This document shows positions 8,048 through 17,438 of a stretch of DNA of 64,000 nt, in pieces. The notes beneath the pieces were generated by a model. The model ran no database searches, had not been told where the DNA came from, and saw only the letters and a program-made list of their open reading frames with translations. Location: positions 1 through 64,000 of the forward strand of contig NZ_JAAVUY010000015.1 in NCBI RefSeq assembly GCF_018449695.1, in the 5' to 3' direction. Source of the stretch: Bradyrhizobium sp. dw_411 (lineage in GTDB: Bacteria; Pseudomonadota; Alphaproteobacteria; Rhizobiales; Xanthobacteraceae). A program made the position numbers and the translations under genes. The stretch's first letter is position 1. Every line of letters starts with the position of its first letter.

Positions 8048-9046
8048 TCAGATCGTCGGATTCCACGCCACCGGGACGAGACGATATTTCGCGCCGTCCT
8101 TCTCGACATGACCGATCGAGGGGAAAGCGAAGTGGAAGCCCACCACCATCGCCTTCTCGGCCGCCGCCATGTCGTAGAATTTGTGCCGGGTTTCCTGCGC
8201 CAGCACCGGATCGGTGTCATAGGCGACATGCCAATCCGGATTGCGCAGGAAGAACTCGGGAATATTGGTGACGTCGGACTGGATCAGGACCTTTGAGCCG
8301 CCCGAGGCCACCGCGAAGGAGGTGTGTCCCGGCGTATGGCCAGGCGTCGCGATCGCCGTGATGCCCGGTGCGACTTCCTTGCCCCAGTCATATCGCGTCA
8401 CCTTGGATTCGATGCCGGCGTAGATCTTCTTCACATTGGCGAAATAATTCTTCATCATTTCGTTGGATTGGGCCTTGGCGGCGTTCTCGTCGCTCATCCA
8501 GAAATCCCACTCCTTGGCCGGCACCATGATTTCGGCATTCGGGAACGCCATCGAACCATCGGCGGCGCGGATGCCATTGGTGTGATCGGGATGCAAATGT
8601 GACATCAGCACGACATCGATGCTTTTGGGATCGACGCCGGCGGCCACGAGATTTTGCAGAGTACGGCCGACCGCGCCTTTGGTCGGCTCATAGGTCGCGA
8701 TCCCGTTGCCGCTGTCGATCAGAATGAGCTTGCTGCCGGTGTTGATGAGTTGCGGGTTGAACGGCACCGTGACCATGCCCTTCGGCATGTAGGCGGCCTC
8801 GGCTGCCGCCAGCACTTCGTCCTTGGGGACGTTTTTCACGAATGTATCCGGCAGCGGGAACGAGCGCGCGCCGTCATTGATCGACGTGCATTCATAGGCG
8901 CCGACCTTGTAGCGATAGAAACCCGGCGCCTGCGCTGCGGCTGACGGCGCCGCCGCGTGAGCGGCGGGCAATGACGTCAAGGCGGTCGCGGCGCCGGCGG
9001 CGGCCACAGCCAAAAGATCACGGCGATTCAAATTCAGGTCAGCCAT
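8048..9046 (-). CDS. Exported MBL-fold metallo-hydrolase
   Basis: A metallo-beta-lactamase-fold enzyme of 332 residues. The N-terminus has a twin-arginine signal (NRRDLLAVAAAGAATAL) and an AHA-like cleavage region near residue 32, so it is probably folded with its metals before export to the periplasm. Metal-binding motifs are SHLHPDHTNG, then a His in TPGHTPGHTS and an Asp in LIQSDV. Similar rhizobial proteins are annotated only as MBL-fold hydrolases; the substrate is unknown. It is a single gene with 153 bp upstream that hold nothing I recognise. Confidence 0.88.
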   Translation of the reverse strand: MADLNLNRRDLLAVAAAGAATALTSLPAAHAAAPSAAAQAPGFYRYKVGAYECTSINDGARSFPLPDTFVKNVPKDEVLAAAEAAYMPKGMVTVPFNPQLINTGSKLILIDSGNGIATYEPTKGAVGRTLQNLVAAGVDPKSIDVVLMSHLHPDHTNGIRAADGSMAFPNAEIMVPAKEWDFWMSDENAAKAQSNEMMKNYFANVKKIYAGIESKVTRYDWGKEVAPGITAIATPGHTPGHTSFAVASGGSKVLIQSDVTNIPEFFLRNPDWHVAYDTDPVLAQETRHKFYDMAAAEKAMVVGFHFAFPSIGHVEKDGAKYRLVPVAWNPTI

Positions 9047-9199
9047 GGCAGATTTTCCCCTCGTGAGTATGCGTTTTCGGCATGCGTTTCAGCCCCAATG
9101 CCCCGCTCGGGAGCGGCAGGCAAGTCGCCCGATCAGGGCAGTCTGTCAAATCATATTGTCATGCGCCCGCGCAATCCGTCACCGAGACCGCCTGCGCAC

Positions 9200-9592
9200 T
9201 TACTTAATGAATTCCCAGAAGATCCCGGCCACCGCGACATAACCGAGCGTGAACAGCACCGTGCGCAGATAGGGAATGCCCAGGAGATAGACGACGGCAT
9301 GGGCCAGCCGCAGCCAGAAGAAAGCCATCGCCCAGAATGCCGTCATCGCGTTGGCTTTGCCCGCCAGGTGAACCGCGATCACCAGCGCCGCAAATGGCGC
9401 GAAGGTCTCTACTGCGTTGATATAGGTCCGGTCGGCCCGCCTGCCCCACAGCGGCACCGGCCGTGGCGTGGGATCGAGATAATTCGGGGGCGCCAGTCCC
9501 CCATTGGTCATCACCTGGCAGGCGATATAGGGAATCCACAGGGACGCGGTCAAAATGGCCGTAAAGGCGAGGTATTTTATATCTGCAGACAT
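9200..9592 (-). CDS. MAPEG family membrane protein
   Basis: A small integral membrane protein of 130 residues with four hydrophobic segments, matching the MAPEG family (eicosanoid and glutathione metabolism proteins). Visible motifs are RTYINAVETFAPFAALV and the RLAHAVVYLLGIPYLRT segment typical of bacterial members. The bacterial role is usually unassigned; glutathione transferase or peroxidase activity is known in some relatives. Confidence 0.85.
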   Translation of the reverse strand: MSADIKYLAFTAILTASLWIPYIACQVMTNGGLAPPNYLDPTPRPVPLWGRRADRTYINAVETFAPFAALVIAVHLAGKANAMTAFWAMAFFWLRLAHAVVYLLGIPYLRTVLFTLGYVAVAGIFWEFIK

Positions 9593-9695
9593 TGATTTCC
9601 CCCGTTTTTAAAAACTGTTTTCAACAACTCCTGTCACGTCATTCGTTGGACAATGATCGGCCTGATCGTCAGCCCGGCTGAGGGCCTGGAAACCA

Positions 9696-10835
9696 TCAGC
9701 CCTTGTTCGGATTGATCAGGTATTTCTCTCCGGTCGCGCGCTTGTTGTAGACGGCGATGTGCGCGAGCTGCAGCGCCTCCTGCAACGACACTACCTGCGT
9801 GTAATGGCTGGCGAAGGTGGTCTTGAGTTCGTCGACGACGCGCTGGCGCAGCCGCATCCCGTCGGCCGGGCCGATCTTCTGCAGGAACGGAAACAGCAGC
9901 CAGCCGCCGACACCCCAGGCCATGCCGAACGCCCGGTTCAATTCGAGCGGGCTGGGATCGAGGCTGCCGTAGATATAGACCTGCTTGTGCACGCTCGACC
10001 CATAGCGGCTGTAGACCTTGGCGGTCTTGTTGATCGCGATTTCCATGCCGGTCAGAATCTGGCCGGCGAGCTTGCCGCCGCCGATCGCATCGAACGCCAG
10101 CGTCGCGCCGGTTTCCACCAGCGCCGCCGTCAGATCGGCCATGAAGGTCGGCGCGGTGGAATCGACGATGTGCTTGGCGCCGAGCTTGCGCAGGATGTCC
10201 GCCTGCAGGGAGCTGCGCACGATATTGACGAGATCGACGCCGTCCTTGAGGCAGATCTTGTTGAGCATCTGGCCGAGGTTGGAAGCGGCCGCGGTGTGAA
10301 CCAGTGCCTTGTGCCCCTCGCGGCGCATGGTCTCGACCATGCCGAGCGACGTCAGCGGATTGACGAAGCACGACGCGCCCTCGGCGGGTGTGATGCCGGC
10401 GGGCAGCACCAGGCAGTCGCCTGCCCTGATGGTGCGGTATTGCGCGTACATCGCGCCGCCGATCATCGCGACGGTCTTGCCCATCAGCGCTTTCGCGGCA
10501 TCGGACGATCCGGTCTTGATCACGACGCCGGCGCCCTCATTGCCGACCGGCATGGATTCATCGAGCCGCGCGGCCATCGCGCGCATCGCCGCTTCCGGGA
10601 CTTTTGCCGTGATGACCGGCGCATTCTTGCTGCCGGACGCCTTGGCTGAACTCATGTCGGCGGCGCCAACCAGAAGACCGAGGTCCGACGGATTGATCGG
10701 CGCGGCCTCGACGCGGACCACGACCTGGTCGGCGGAGGGCTCGGCAATCGGAACGCTGACGAGCGATATTTCGAGTTCGCCGCTCTTTTTGATCAGCGAA
10801 CGCAGTTCCAGCCCGGTTTTGCCATCTGAACTCAT
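9696..10835 (-). CDS. MDR-type zinc-binding dehydrogenase / quinone oxidoreductase
   Basis: A medium-chain dehydrogenase/reductase of 379 residues. It has a GroES-like N-terminal half (VRVEAAPINPSDLGLL, GNEGAGVVIKTG) and a Rossmann half (HTAAASNLGQMLNKICLKDG). No cluster of Cys/His zinc ligands is visible, which favours the zinc-free quinone-oxidoreductase or crotonyl-CoA-reductase-like branch. The substrate is unknown. Confidence 0.85.
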   Translation of the reverse strand: MSSDGKTGLELRSLIKKSGELEISLVSVPIAEPSADQVVVRVEAAPINPSDLGLLVGAADMSSAKASGSKNAPVITAKVPEAAMRAMAARLDESMPVGNEGAGVVIKTGSSDAAKALMGKTVAMIGGAMYAQYRTIRAGDCLVLPAGITPAEGASCFVNPLTSLGMVETMRREGHKALVHTAAASNLGQMLNKICLKDGVDLVNIVRSSLQADILRKLGAKHIVDSTAPTFMADLTAALVETGATLAFDAIGGGKLAGQILTGMEIAINKTAKVYSRYGSSVHKQVYIYGSLDPSPLELNRAFGMAWGVGGWLLFPFLQKIGPADGMRLRQRVVDELKTTFASHYTQVVSLQEALQLAHIAVYNKRATGEKYLINPNKG

Positions 10836-10948
10836 CGTAACCCTCCCTGTTTCAGCTTAAGCCGAATTGGCCGGGAGTGTTCTCAGGTTACGACGGGAAG
10901 GCAAGCCTGATTGTGCCGTCCGAAATAGCGAAATCCGCGGTGGCGGCC

Positions 10949-12232
10949 TCAGGCCAACGCCTTCAGCGCCGCCCTGCCCGCGTATTTTGCCTGGCTTCCC
11001 AATTCCTGCTCGATCCGCAGCAACTGATTGTACTTGGCGGTGCGATCGGAGCGGGCCAATGAGCCGGTTTTGATCTGGCCGCAATTGGTCGCGACGGCGA
11101 GATCGGCGATGGTGGAGTCTTCCGTCTCGCCGGAGCGGTGCGACATCACGGCGGTGTAGCCGGCCTTGTAGGCCATCTCGACGGCGCTGAGCGTTTCCGT
11201 CAGCGTGCCGATCTGGTTGACCTTGACCAGAATGGAATTGGCGCGGCCGTTCTTGATGCCGTCGGCGAGCCGCGTCACGTTGGTGACGAACAGATCGTCG
11301 CCAACGAGCTGGCATTTGCCGCCGATCAGATCGGTCAATTGCTTCCAGCCGTCCATGTCGTCTTCGGACATGCCGTCCTCGATTGACACGATCGGATAAC
11401 GCGACGCCAGGTCAGCAAGATATTTCGCCTGTTCCGAACCGGAACGGGTCTTGTTCTCGCCGCCGTAAACGTAATTGCCGTCCTTGAAGAATTCGGTGGC
11501 GGCGCAATCCAGCGCCAGCATCACGTCGCTGCCGGCCTTGTAACCGGCTTTGCCGATCGCAGCCATGACGAACTCCAGCGCGGCGTCCGCCGACGGCAGG
11601 TTCGGGGCGAAGCCGCCTTCGTCGCCGACATTGGTGTTGTGACCGGCCTTCTTCAACTCGCCACGCAGCGTGTGGAAGATTTCCGAACCGCAGCGCAGCG
11701 CCTCGGCAAAGGTCGCAGCACCAACCGGCATGATCATGAATTCCTGAAAATCGATCGGATTGTCGGCATGCACGCCGCCATTGATGATGTTCATCATCGG
11801 CACCGGCAAGGTCCGCGCCGAGGTGCCGCCGACATAGCGATAAAGCGGCATGTCGAAGGATTCCGCCGCCGCCTTGGCGCAGGCGAGCGAGACGCCGAGG
11901 ATGGCGTTGGCGCCGAGCCGGCTCTTGTTCGGCGTGCCGTCGAGTTCGATCATGATCTGGTCGATCTGGACTTGTTCCTCGACCGCCATTTCGCTGAGCG
12001 CATCGAAGATTTCGCCGTTCACAGCCGTGACGGCCTTTTGCACGCCCTTGCCGAGATAGCGCGCCTTATCGCCGTCGCGCAGTTCAACCGCCTCATGGGC
12101 GCCGGTCGAGGCGCCCGACGGCACGGCAGCGCGGCCGATCGAGCCGTCTTCCAGCACCACATCGACCTCGACCGTGGGATTACCGCGGCTATCGAGGATT
12201 TCGCGGCCGATGATGTCGACGATGGCGGTCAT
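10949..12232 (-). CDS. eno: Enolase
   Basis: Interconverts 2-phosphoglycerate and phosphoenolpyruvate; cytosolic and Mg2+-dependent. At 427 residues it is full length. Signature motifs include SGASTGAHEAVELRDGD near the N-terminus, the metal-binding ALDCAATEFF and SIEDGMSEDD segments, the catalytic Lys in ILVKVNQIGT, and MSHRSGETEDSTIADLAVA. It is transcribed away from queF. Confidence 0.98.
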   Translation of the reverse strand: MTAIVDIIGREILDSRGNPTVEVDVVLEDGSIGRAAVPSGASTGAHEAVELRDGDKARYLGKGVQKAVTAVNGEIFDALSEMAVEEQVQIDQIMIELDGTPNKSRLGANAILGVSLACAKAAAESFDMPLYRYVGGTSARTLPVPMMNIINGGVHADNPIDFQEFMIMPVGAATFAEALRCGSEIFHTLRGELKKAGHNTNVGDEGGFAPNLPSADAALEFVMAAIGKAGYKAGSDVMLALDCAATEFFKDGNYVYGGENKTRSGSEQAKYLADLASRYPIVSIEDGMSEDDMDGWKQLTDLIGGKCQLVGDDLFVTNVTRLADGIKNGRANSILVKVNQIGTLTETLSAVEMAYKAGYTAVMSHRSGETEDSTIADLAVATNCGQIKTGSLARSDRTAKYNQLLRIEQELGSQAKYAGRAALKALA

Positions 12233-12386
12233 GGGAGCCTCTTTGGAAGTCGGGATTGGACAGGTTGGCGCTGCTTCTACAGCAAGCCATCACGGCGGAA
12301 AAGGTTGCCTTGCAAAGTTGCCTTGGCGGTCCTTGGCAGTGACGCCGCCCGGCGAATTGTCTAATAACGCGGCAACGGAGACCCTT

Positions 12387-12887
12387 ATGTCCAAGAAGCC
12401 CCGCAAATCCTCAAAAAAATCGTCCAATCCGGCATCGAATTCAACCGGCCTGCAGCTTGGCCGCGCCGTGGAATGGCCGACCTCGCCCGATGAGGCGAAA
12501 CTCGACCGCGTGCCCAATCCGCAAAAGGACACCAATTATGTGGTGCGATTCACCGCGCCCGAATTCACCTCGCTCTGCCCGGTCACCGGCCAGCCGGATT
12601 TCGCGCATCTAATGATCGATTATGTGCCGGGACAATGGCTGCTGGAGTCGAAATCCCTGAAGCTCTATGTCGCGAGCTTCCGCAATCACGGCGCTTTCCA
12701 TGAGGATTGCACGGTCGCGATCGGCAAGCGGATCGCGGCGGAAATCAAACCGAAATGGCTGCGCATCGGCGGCTACTGGTATCCGCGCGGCGGCATACCG
12801 ATCGACGTGTTCTGGCAGACCGGCAAACTGCCGAAGGGAATGTGGATCCCCGACCAAGGCGTCGCGCCCTATCGCGGACGGGGGTGA
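12387..12887 (+). CDS. queF: NADPH-dependent preQ0 reductase (short QueF)
   Basis: Reduces 7-cyano-7-deazaguanine to 7-aminomethyl-7-deazaguanine in queuosine biosynthesis. The 166-residue protein is the short single-domain type. The nucleophilic Cys is in SLCPVTGQPDF, the NADPH-binding motif is ESKSLKLY, and the catalytic FHEDC motif follows. The start at 12387 follows a GGAG box (12377-12380) by six bases; the first 25 residues are a Lys/Ser-rich tail. Confidence 0.95.
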   Translation: MSKKPRKSSKKSSNPASNSTGLQLGRAVEWPTSPDEAKLDRVPNPQKDTNYVVRFTAPEFTSLCPVTGQPDFAHLMIDYVPGQWLLESKSLKLYVASFRNHGAFHEDCTVAIGKRIAAEIKPKWLRIGGYWYPRGGIPIDVFWQTGKLPKGMWIPDQGVAPYRGRG

Positions 12888-12892
12888 CTGCG

Positions 12893-12991
12893 GATTAATC
12901 GGTTAAATCGATTGATTTGAATATTATTATCTGTTGGATTGATTGATCGAAACTGTCGATCTTGGGCGAACCAAATCGATGGAGCCCGATC
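12893..12991 (+). promoter_or_regulatory. Probable promoter/LysR control region of the yeiH-like gene
   Basis: A strongly A+T-rich stretch stands out from its GC-rich surroundings. It holds related ATTGATT-type words in ATCGATTGATTTGA (12908-12921) and GATTGATTGATCGA near 12938-12950. A target for the LysR protein encoded two genes downstream is plausible but not shown. Confidence 0.4.
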
Positions 12992-14068
12992 ATGACCAAC
13001 GTAGCCTCCCACTCCCTTTCCAGCGCCAATCTCGCCGCTCAGCCTGCCCCGAACGCCATGTCCGGATCGGGGCACGAACGGGGCAAGGCCGTCCTGACCA
13101 CCCTGCCCGGCCTGCTGCTGGCATCGGCGGTTGCGGTCTCGGCCTATGGGCTTCGGCACTTGCCGGGACTGGCAACATTCAGCCCGCTGATCCTGGCCAT
13201 CGTGATCGGCATCGCCTTCCACAATCTCATCGGCACGCCCGCTGTCGCCAAGGCGGGCGTGGTCTTCAGCATGCGACGATTGTTGCGCATCGCCATCATC
13301 CTGCTCGGGCTGCAATTGACGATCTCTCAGGTGATCGAGGTCGGTGGCCGCGGCATCGGCATTATCGCCGCCACGCTAATCGCAACCTTCGCCTTTACGG
13401 TCTGGATGGGACGCCTGCTCGGCGTCGAGCGCAAACTGGCGCAGTTGATTGCCGCCGGCACTTCGATTTGCGGCGCTTCCGCCGTGATCGCCACCAACAC
13501 CGTGACCAACGCATCCGATGAAGACGTAGCCTACGCGGTCGCCTGCGTGACCGTGTTCGGATCGGTCGCGATGTTCACCTATCCGCTGCTGCCGGGGCTG
13601 CTGCATCTCGATCCCCACGCGTTCGGGCTGTGGAGCGGCGCATCGATCCACGAAATCGCGCAGGTCGTCGCCGCGGCGTTCCAGGACGGCCAAAAGTCCG
13701 GCGAGTTCGGCACCATCGCGAAGCTGTCCCGCGTGATGCTGCTGGCGCCCGTCGTGATCACGCTGGGATTGATGGCTCGCGGCACCAGCAAGAGCGAGCA
13801 ATCATCTGCTCGCCCCCCAATGCCCTGGTTCGTGCTTGGTTTCGTCGCTCTGGTCGGGGTCAACAGCCTGATCACGATTCCGGCCGAAGCGAAAATGTGG
13901 ATTGTGGCTGTCACCACATTCTTGCTGACGATCGCACTGGCGGCGATGGGGCTGGAGACCGACATCCGCAAGCTGCTCGCCAAGGGTGTTCGGCCTGCGC
14001 TTCTCGGCGCCCTCGCCTTCCTCTTCATCGCAAGCTTCAGCCTTGGGCTGATCAAACTCATCGGATAG
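12992..14068 (+). CDS. YeiH/UPF0324 family putative sulfate exporter
   Basis: An integral membrane protein of 358 residues with about ten hydrophobic segments. The family core SICGASAVIATNTVTNASDED and the SGASIHEIAQVVAAA motif are clear. Members are annotated as putative sulfate or anion exporters; E. coli yeiH is controlled by the adjacent LysR gene yeiE, and the same pairing is seen here. The start MTNVASHS was chosen because the extension from 12962 adds no family sequence. A LysR gene follows after 3 bp. Confidence 0.9.
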   Translation: MTNVASHSLSSANLAAQPAPNAMSGSGHERGKAVLTTLPGLLLASAVAVSAYGLRHLPGLATFSPLILAIVIGIAFHNLIGTPAVAKAGVVFSMRRLLRIAIILLGLQLTISQVIEVGGRGIGIIAATLIATFAFTVWMGRLLGVERKLAQLIAAGTSICGASAVIATNTVTNASDEDVAYAVACVTVFGSVAMFTYPLLPGLLHLDPHAFGLWSGASIHEIAQVVAAAFQDGQKSGEFGTIAKLSRVMLLAPVVITLGLMARGTSKSEQSSARPPMPWFVLGFVALVGVNSLITIPAEAKMWIVAVTTFLLTIALAAMGLETDIRKLLAKGVRPALLGALAFLFIASFSLGLIKLIG

Positions 14069-14071
14069 AGC

Positions 14072-14950
14072 ATGACGCTGGAACAATTGCGCATCTTCAT
14101 CGCGGTCGCGGAAAAGCAGCACGTCACACAGGCCGCCGGCGAATTGAACCTGACGCAATCCGCCACGAGTGCCGCCATCGCGGCGCTCGAAGCGCGTTAC
14201 GACATCAAGCTGTTCGACCGCATCGGCCGCGGCATCGTGCTGACCCAGACCGGCCGCGACTTCCTGATCGAGGCCCGTGCGGTGCTGGCGCGCGCCAGGG
14301 CCGCCGAGCAGGTTCTCAACGATCTCGCTGGGTTGAAGCGCGGCTCGCTGGCGATTGCCGCCAGCCAGACGGTCGCGAATTACTGGCTGCCGGGCCGGCT
14401 TCAGGCCTTTCACGCCGCCTATCCCGGCGTCGATCTCAAGGTCACCATCGCCAATACCGAACTGGTCGCGCGCGCCGTCGCTCAGGGCAGCGCCGATCTC
14501 GGTTTTGTGGAAGGCGAAGTCGATGAAGCCTCGCTCTCGGCGAAGAAGATCGACGGCGACACGCTGATCGTCGTCGTCGGCGCCAGGCATCCATGGGTCG
14601 ACCGCAAGAAAATCGCGGCAAAGGATCTGCTGACGACCGACTGGGTGTTGCGCGAGCCCGGCTCCGGCACGCGCTCGATGTTCGAGTCAGCACTCCGGCA
14701 TTCCGGCATCAAATTATCCGATCTTCAGATCGCGCTGGAATTGCCCTCCAACGAAGCCGTCCGTACCGCCGTGGAAACCGGCGACACCGCGACCGCGATC
14801 TCCGATCTCGTGGTTGCGCCCTCGCTCGCCGCCAAAACCCTGCACCGCGTCAGGTTCGAACTGCCGCGACGCGCTTTCTATGTTTTGCGGCATAGGGAGC
14901 GGCATGCCAGCCGCATCGAGCAGGCGTTGCTTAAATCGTTCATGGGTTGA
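14072..14950 (+). CDS. LysR-type regulator (YeiE/CysB-like)
   Basis: A 292-residue LysR protein. The N-terminal winged HTH reads MTLEQLRIFIAVAEKQHVTQ and SATSAAIAALEARYDIKLFD; the substrate-binding domain starts near residue 90 (GSLAIAASQTVANYWLP). It starts 3 bp after the exporter stop, on the same strand, so it is probably translated from one mRNA rather than the divergent arrangement usual for LysR pairs. It likely controls its own operon. Confidence 0.9.
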   Translation: MTLEQLRIFIAVAEKQHVTQAAGELNLTQSATSAAIAALEARYDIKLFDRIGRGIVLTQTGRDFLIEARAVLARARAAEQVLNDLAGLKRGSLAIAASQTVANYWLPGRLQAFHAAYPGVDLKVTIANTELVARAVAQGSADLGFVEGEVDEASLSAKKIDGDTLIVVVGARHPWVDRKKIAAKDLLTTDWVLREPGSGTRSMFESALRHSGIKLSDLQIALELPSNEAVRTAVETGDTATAISDLVVAPSLAAKTLHRVRFELPRRAFYVLRHRERHASRIEQALLKSFMG

Positions 14951-15160
14951 GCAAGCGGCGCAGAGGCGCTGGCGAACGTCCGCTTTGGTGCGCATAACGG
15001 ACTCAAGACGGACATCGAGCCATGTCTGGAAAGTGCCATGAACGGAAGCTGCCCACGTGATGCGGCTAAAAGAAAAAACTCCCCCATAGCAGCCGTTCAC
15101 GCATTGTAAACGCGAAAGGTCGGAGACCTTCCGCCGAGTGCCAATTCGGCCCGTTATTAC

Positions 15161-15694
15161 CTAGCGGTTTGCGCCCATCGTAACGCCCGGAGAAGTATAG
15201 TTCCAGAGCGCCGTATATGCGGACCGATAGTGCCAAGCCAGAAGAACCAATCCAAGGGCCCATTCGCTACCCCAAACGACGCTGCCGGTGAGCATAAGGT
15301 GGAAGAGAAATATTACGCCCACGGACGGCGCAAGCAAAACCAACCCCAATGGCGCAGTCCGGTGAAGGATAAGTGCAAGGCCACCAACGCCGAAAGTAAT
15401 TCCCATCAATGGGTAGAGAAAGCCGGTGGCGTGCAGGGCTTCATAAAACGCTTTGGCCTCAGGCGTCGGTTGTTGGACGCCTTTGCCGCCGATCCAAAGC
15501 GTGCGTCCAATCATCACTGCCGTATAGATGAAATAGCCTCCATACAGCCAGCGCGCGATTCTCCACAGCCAATCGGTGACGGTTGCCATTCCAGGCGCGC
15601 GCCGAGTTTCGCCGAACCGAAATATTTGAAAGATCAGTCCGAGCAATGCGACGGCAATGATAAGATGCGGCAGAACCGCAAAGACGATCCTCAT
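15161..15694 (-). CDS. DoxX-like integral membrane protein
   Basis: A protein of 177 residues with four hydrophobic segments. The segment FYEALHATGFLYPLMGITFG followed by a LLAPSVGVIFLFHLMLTG-type helix resembles the DoxX-like family of small quinone- or thiosulfate-associated membrane proteins. No catalytic motif is visible and the function is unknown. It stands alone between the LysR gene and a long intergenic stretch. Confidence 0.65.
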   Translation of the reverse strand: MRIVFAVLPHLIIAVALLGLIFQIFRFGETRRAPGMATVTDWLWRIARWLYGGYFIYTAVMIGRTLWIGGKGVQQPTPEAKAFYEALHATGFLYPLMGITFGVGGLALILHRTAPLGLVLLAPSVGVIFLFHLMLTGSVVWGSEWALGLVLLAWHYRSAYTALWNYTSPGVTMGANR

Positions 15695-15995
15695 GCGCGA
15701 TCTCCCAGTGACGAATACCGATGATCAATTCCAAGGTCCACCGGATTAGCTTAGGCCAAGTCATTGTCGCGATCCACATCCGGCACGCCGCGATGTCAGA
15801 CGGTTGCTAGGGGAGCCTCCATGACATCGTGAGAATACCTACAACTCGCGGCGCATAAGACAATTCGAGGAAGCCGTATGATGTTTTACGTACTGCTTCT
15901 GCCAAGGATTTTTCTCACGCCTCCTGTTGCTTCGGCGATTCCAATTCTTGACGACAAGTGGAGAGCCGTTCGCGGAGAGCCCGCTCTACCCCCAT

Positions 15996-16098
15996 AAACG
16001 GACATCTCCAACCGAGCCGACTGGTCCGTTTCGTGCCAACAGCAGCCTTCGCGGGCTATTTGGTGTAAACGGATACCCGAGGGGCCGTCTGTCCGTTT
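15996..16098. repeat. Two consecutive AAACGGAC inverted repeats
   Basis: Two stem-forming units lie in the 449-bp gap (15695-16143) before the NDUFA9-like gene. One is AAACGGAC (15996-16003) with GTCCGTTT (16024-16031); the other is AAACGGA (16068-16074) with GTCCGTTT (16091-16098). They may be operator half-sites or hairpins in a leader. I recognise no gene in this gap; a 39-codon frame at 15879 is too weak to call. Confidence 0.5.
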
Positions 16099-16143
16099 GG
16101 AACGACCGATTGGCCGACGGTAAAGCCAATAGCAGGGTAGACC

Positions 16144-17385
16144 ATGTTGAATCAGTGGCTCATTGACCTCATTGGTCACGTTTCTGGTTTCAGCGAGACA
16201 CAACTGAGACAAATTGAGAAATCTTTGCCGGCCAGCAGGGCGCTGATCGATCTTGTCTATCGGGCAAAGCCGATGATCGAACAGGCGCAAAAGCTGTATG
16301 CAGAAGCCGAGCCGCTGATCCATGAAGCGATGAAAGAGTTGCAGACCGTCGGCCCTGCGGCGCAAATTTTGCTCGATGTTATCGGGCATCATGTCAGCAA
16401 AGGTGGTTCACCGGCAGAGGCTGCTGAGACAGTACGCACGGCGCTTAACGGCTCACTCGAGAGCGGCGCCCAGGACCGTCAGATCGATCTGCAAATGGGC
16501 CGCGTAACCGTGTTTGGAGGAACCGGCTTTATTGGCCGTCGCATCGTGCGCTATTTGTCCGACTCCGGCGCCACCGTGCGCGTCGCATCGCGGCATCCCG
16601 GGCAGGCCGAGGGCGCCCACGTCGAACAAATCGCCGTTGACGCAAATGATGAGCATTCCGTTGAAGACGCTGTTGCAGGTGCCGATGGCGTGGTCAACGC
16701 GATCGGCCTGTACGTCGAGCACGGAAGCAGTACATTCCATTCGGTGCACGTCGAAGCAGCCGCCAGGATCGCAAGCGTAGCGCGGCGGGTCGGGACCAAA
16801 CGGCTGGTTCACCTGTCGGGAATCGGCGCCGACGCGACCTCGCCTTCGCCGTATATTCGCAGTCGCGGTGAGGGCGAGGCAGCCGTGCGGGCCGCATTCC
16901 CAGGCTCGGTCATCATCCGCCCGGCGGTGATGTTTGCGTCGGACGACAGCTTTCTCACGACAATTCTCAGGCTGCTTCGGCGCCTGCCGGCTTATCCAAT
17001 ATTCGGCGACGGCAGGACGAAGCTCCAGCCGGCTTACGCGGATGACGTTGCCGTGGCGATTGCACAAGTTCTGCGGCTGAGCAAAAAGCCGTATCCTGTC
17101 TACGAACTGGCCGGCCCGCGCGTCTATTCATATGAGGAGTTGTTGCGGACCGTTGCCCGTATTGCAGGATTGCGGCCTGTGCTGATGCGGACTCCGTTTG
17201 CCCTATGGGATGCACTTGCCGGCGTCGCTGAAATCCTGCCGCACCCGCCCCTCACCCGCAATCAGGTCGAGCTTATGCAGATCGATACCACGGCCTCAGA
17301 CAACTTGCCGGGGTTTCGCGTGCTCGGCATTTCGCCGCGATCGCTCGAAGAAGAACTCGAAGCGATGCTCAAGCAAAGCAAATGA
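16144..17385 (+). CDS. NDUFA9-like atypical SDR with N-terminal helical extension
   Basis: A 413-residue protein. Residues about 120-410 are an atypical short-chain dehydrogenase: the nucleotide motif is VFGGTGFIGRRIVRYL, followed by LVHLSGIGADATSPSPYIRS and a RPAVMFASDDSFL segment, as in the complex I NDUFA9-like/NAD(P)H-binding group. The first 115 residues are an Ala/Glu-rich helical region (LNQWLIDLIGHVSGFSETQL) not found in standard members. The usual YxxxK catalytic pair is absent, which fits a binding rather than catalytic role in the group. Confidence 0.8.
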   Translation: MLNQWLIDLIGHVSGFSETQLRQIEKSLPASRALIDLVYRAKPMIEQAQKLYAEAEPLIHEAMKELQTVGPAAQILLDVIGHHVSKGGSPAEAAETVRTALNGSLESGAQDRQIDLQMGRVTVFGGTGFIGRRIVRYLSDSGATVRVASRHPGQAEGAHVEQIAVDANDEHSVEDAVAGADGVVNAIGLYVEHGSSTFHSVHVEAAARIASVARRVGTKRLVHLSGIGADATSPSPYIRSRGEGEAAVRAAFPGSVIIRPAVMFASDDSFLTTILRLLRRLPAYPIFGDGRTKLQPAYADDVAVAIAQVLRLSKKPYPVYELAGPRVYSYEELLRTVARIAGLRPVLMRTPFALWDALAGVAEILPHPPLTRNQVELMQIDTTASDNLPGFRVLGISPRSLEEELEAMLKQSK

Positions 17386-17438
17386 GGAACCTCAGCGAGA
17401 AGATGGTGACGCCCGACATCCAATATTGCGGCACGATG

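Noticed and set aside
15886..16392. Minus-strand frame of 168 codons before the NDUFA9-like gene
   Set aside because: Overlaps the real 5' end of the NDUFA9-like gene and the inverted repeats; the product has no coding character.
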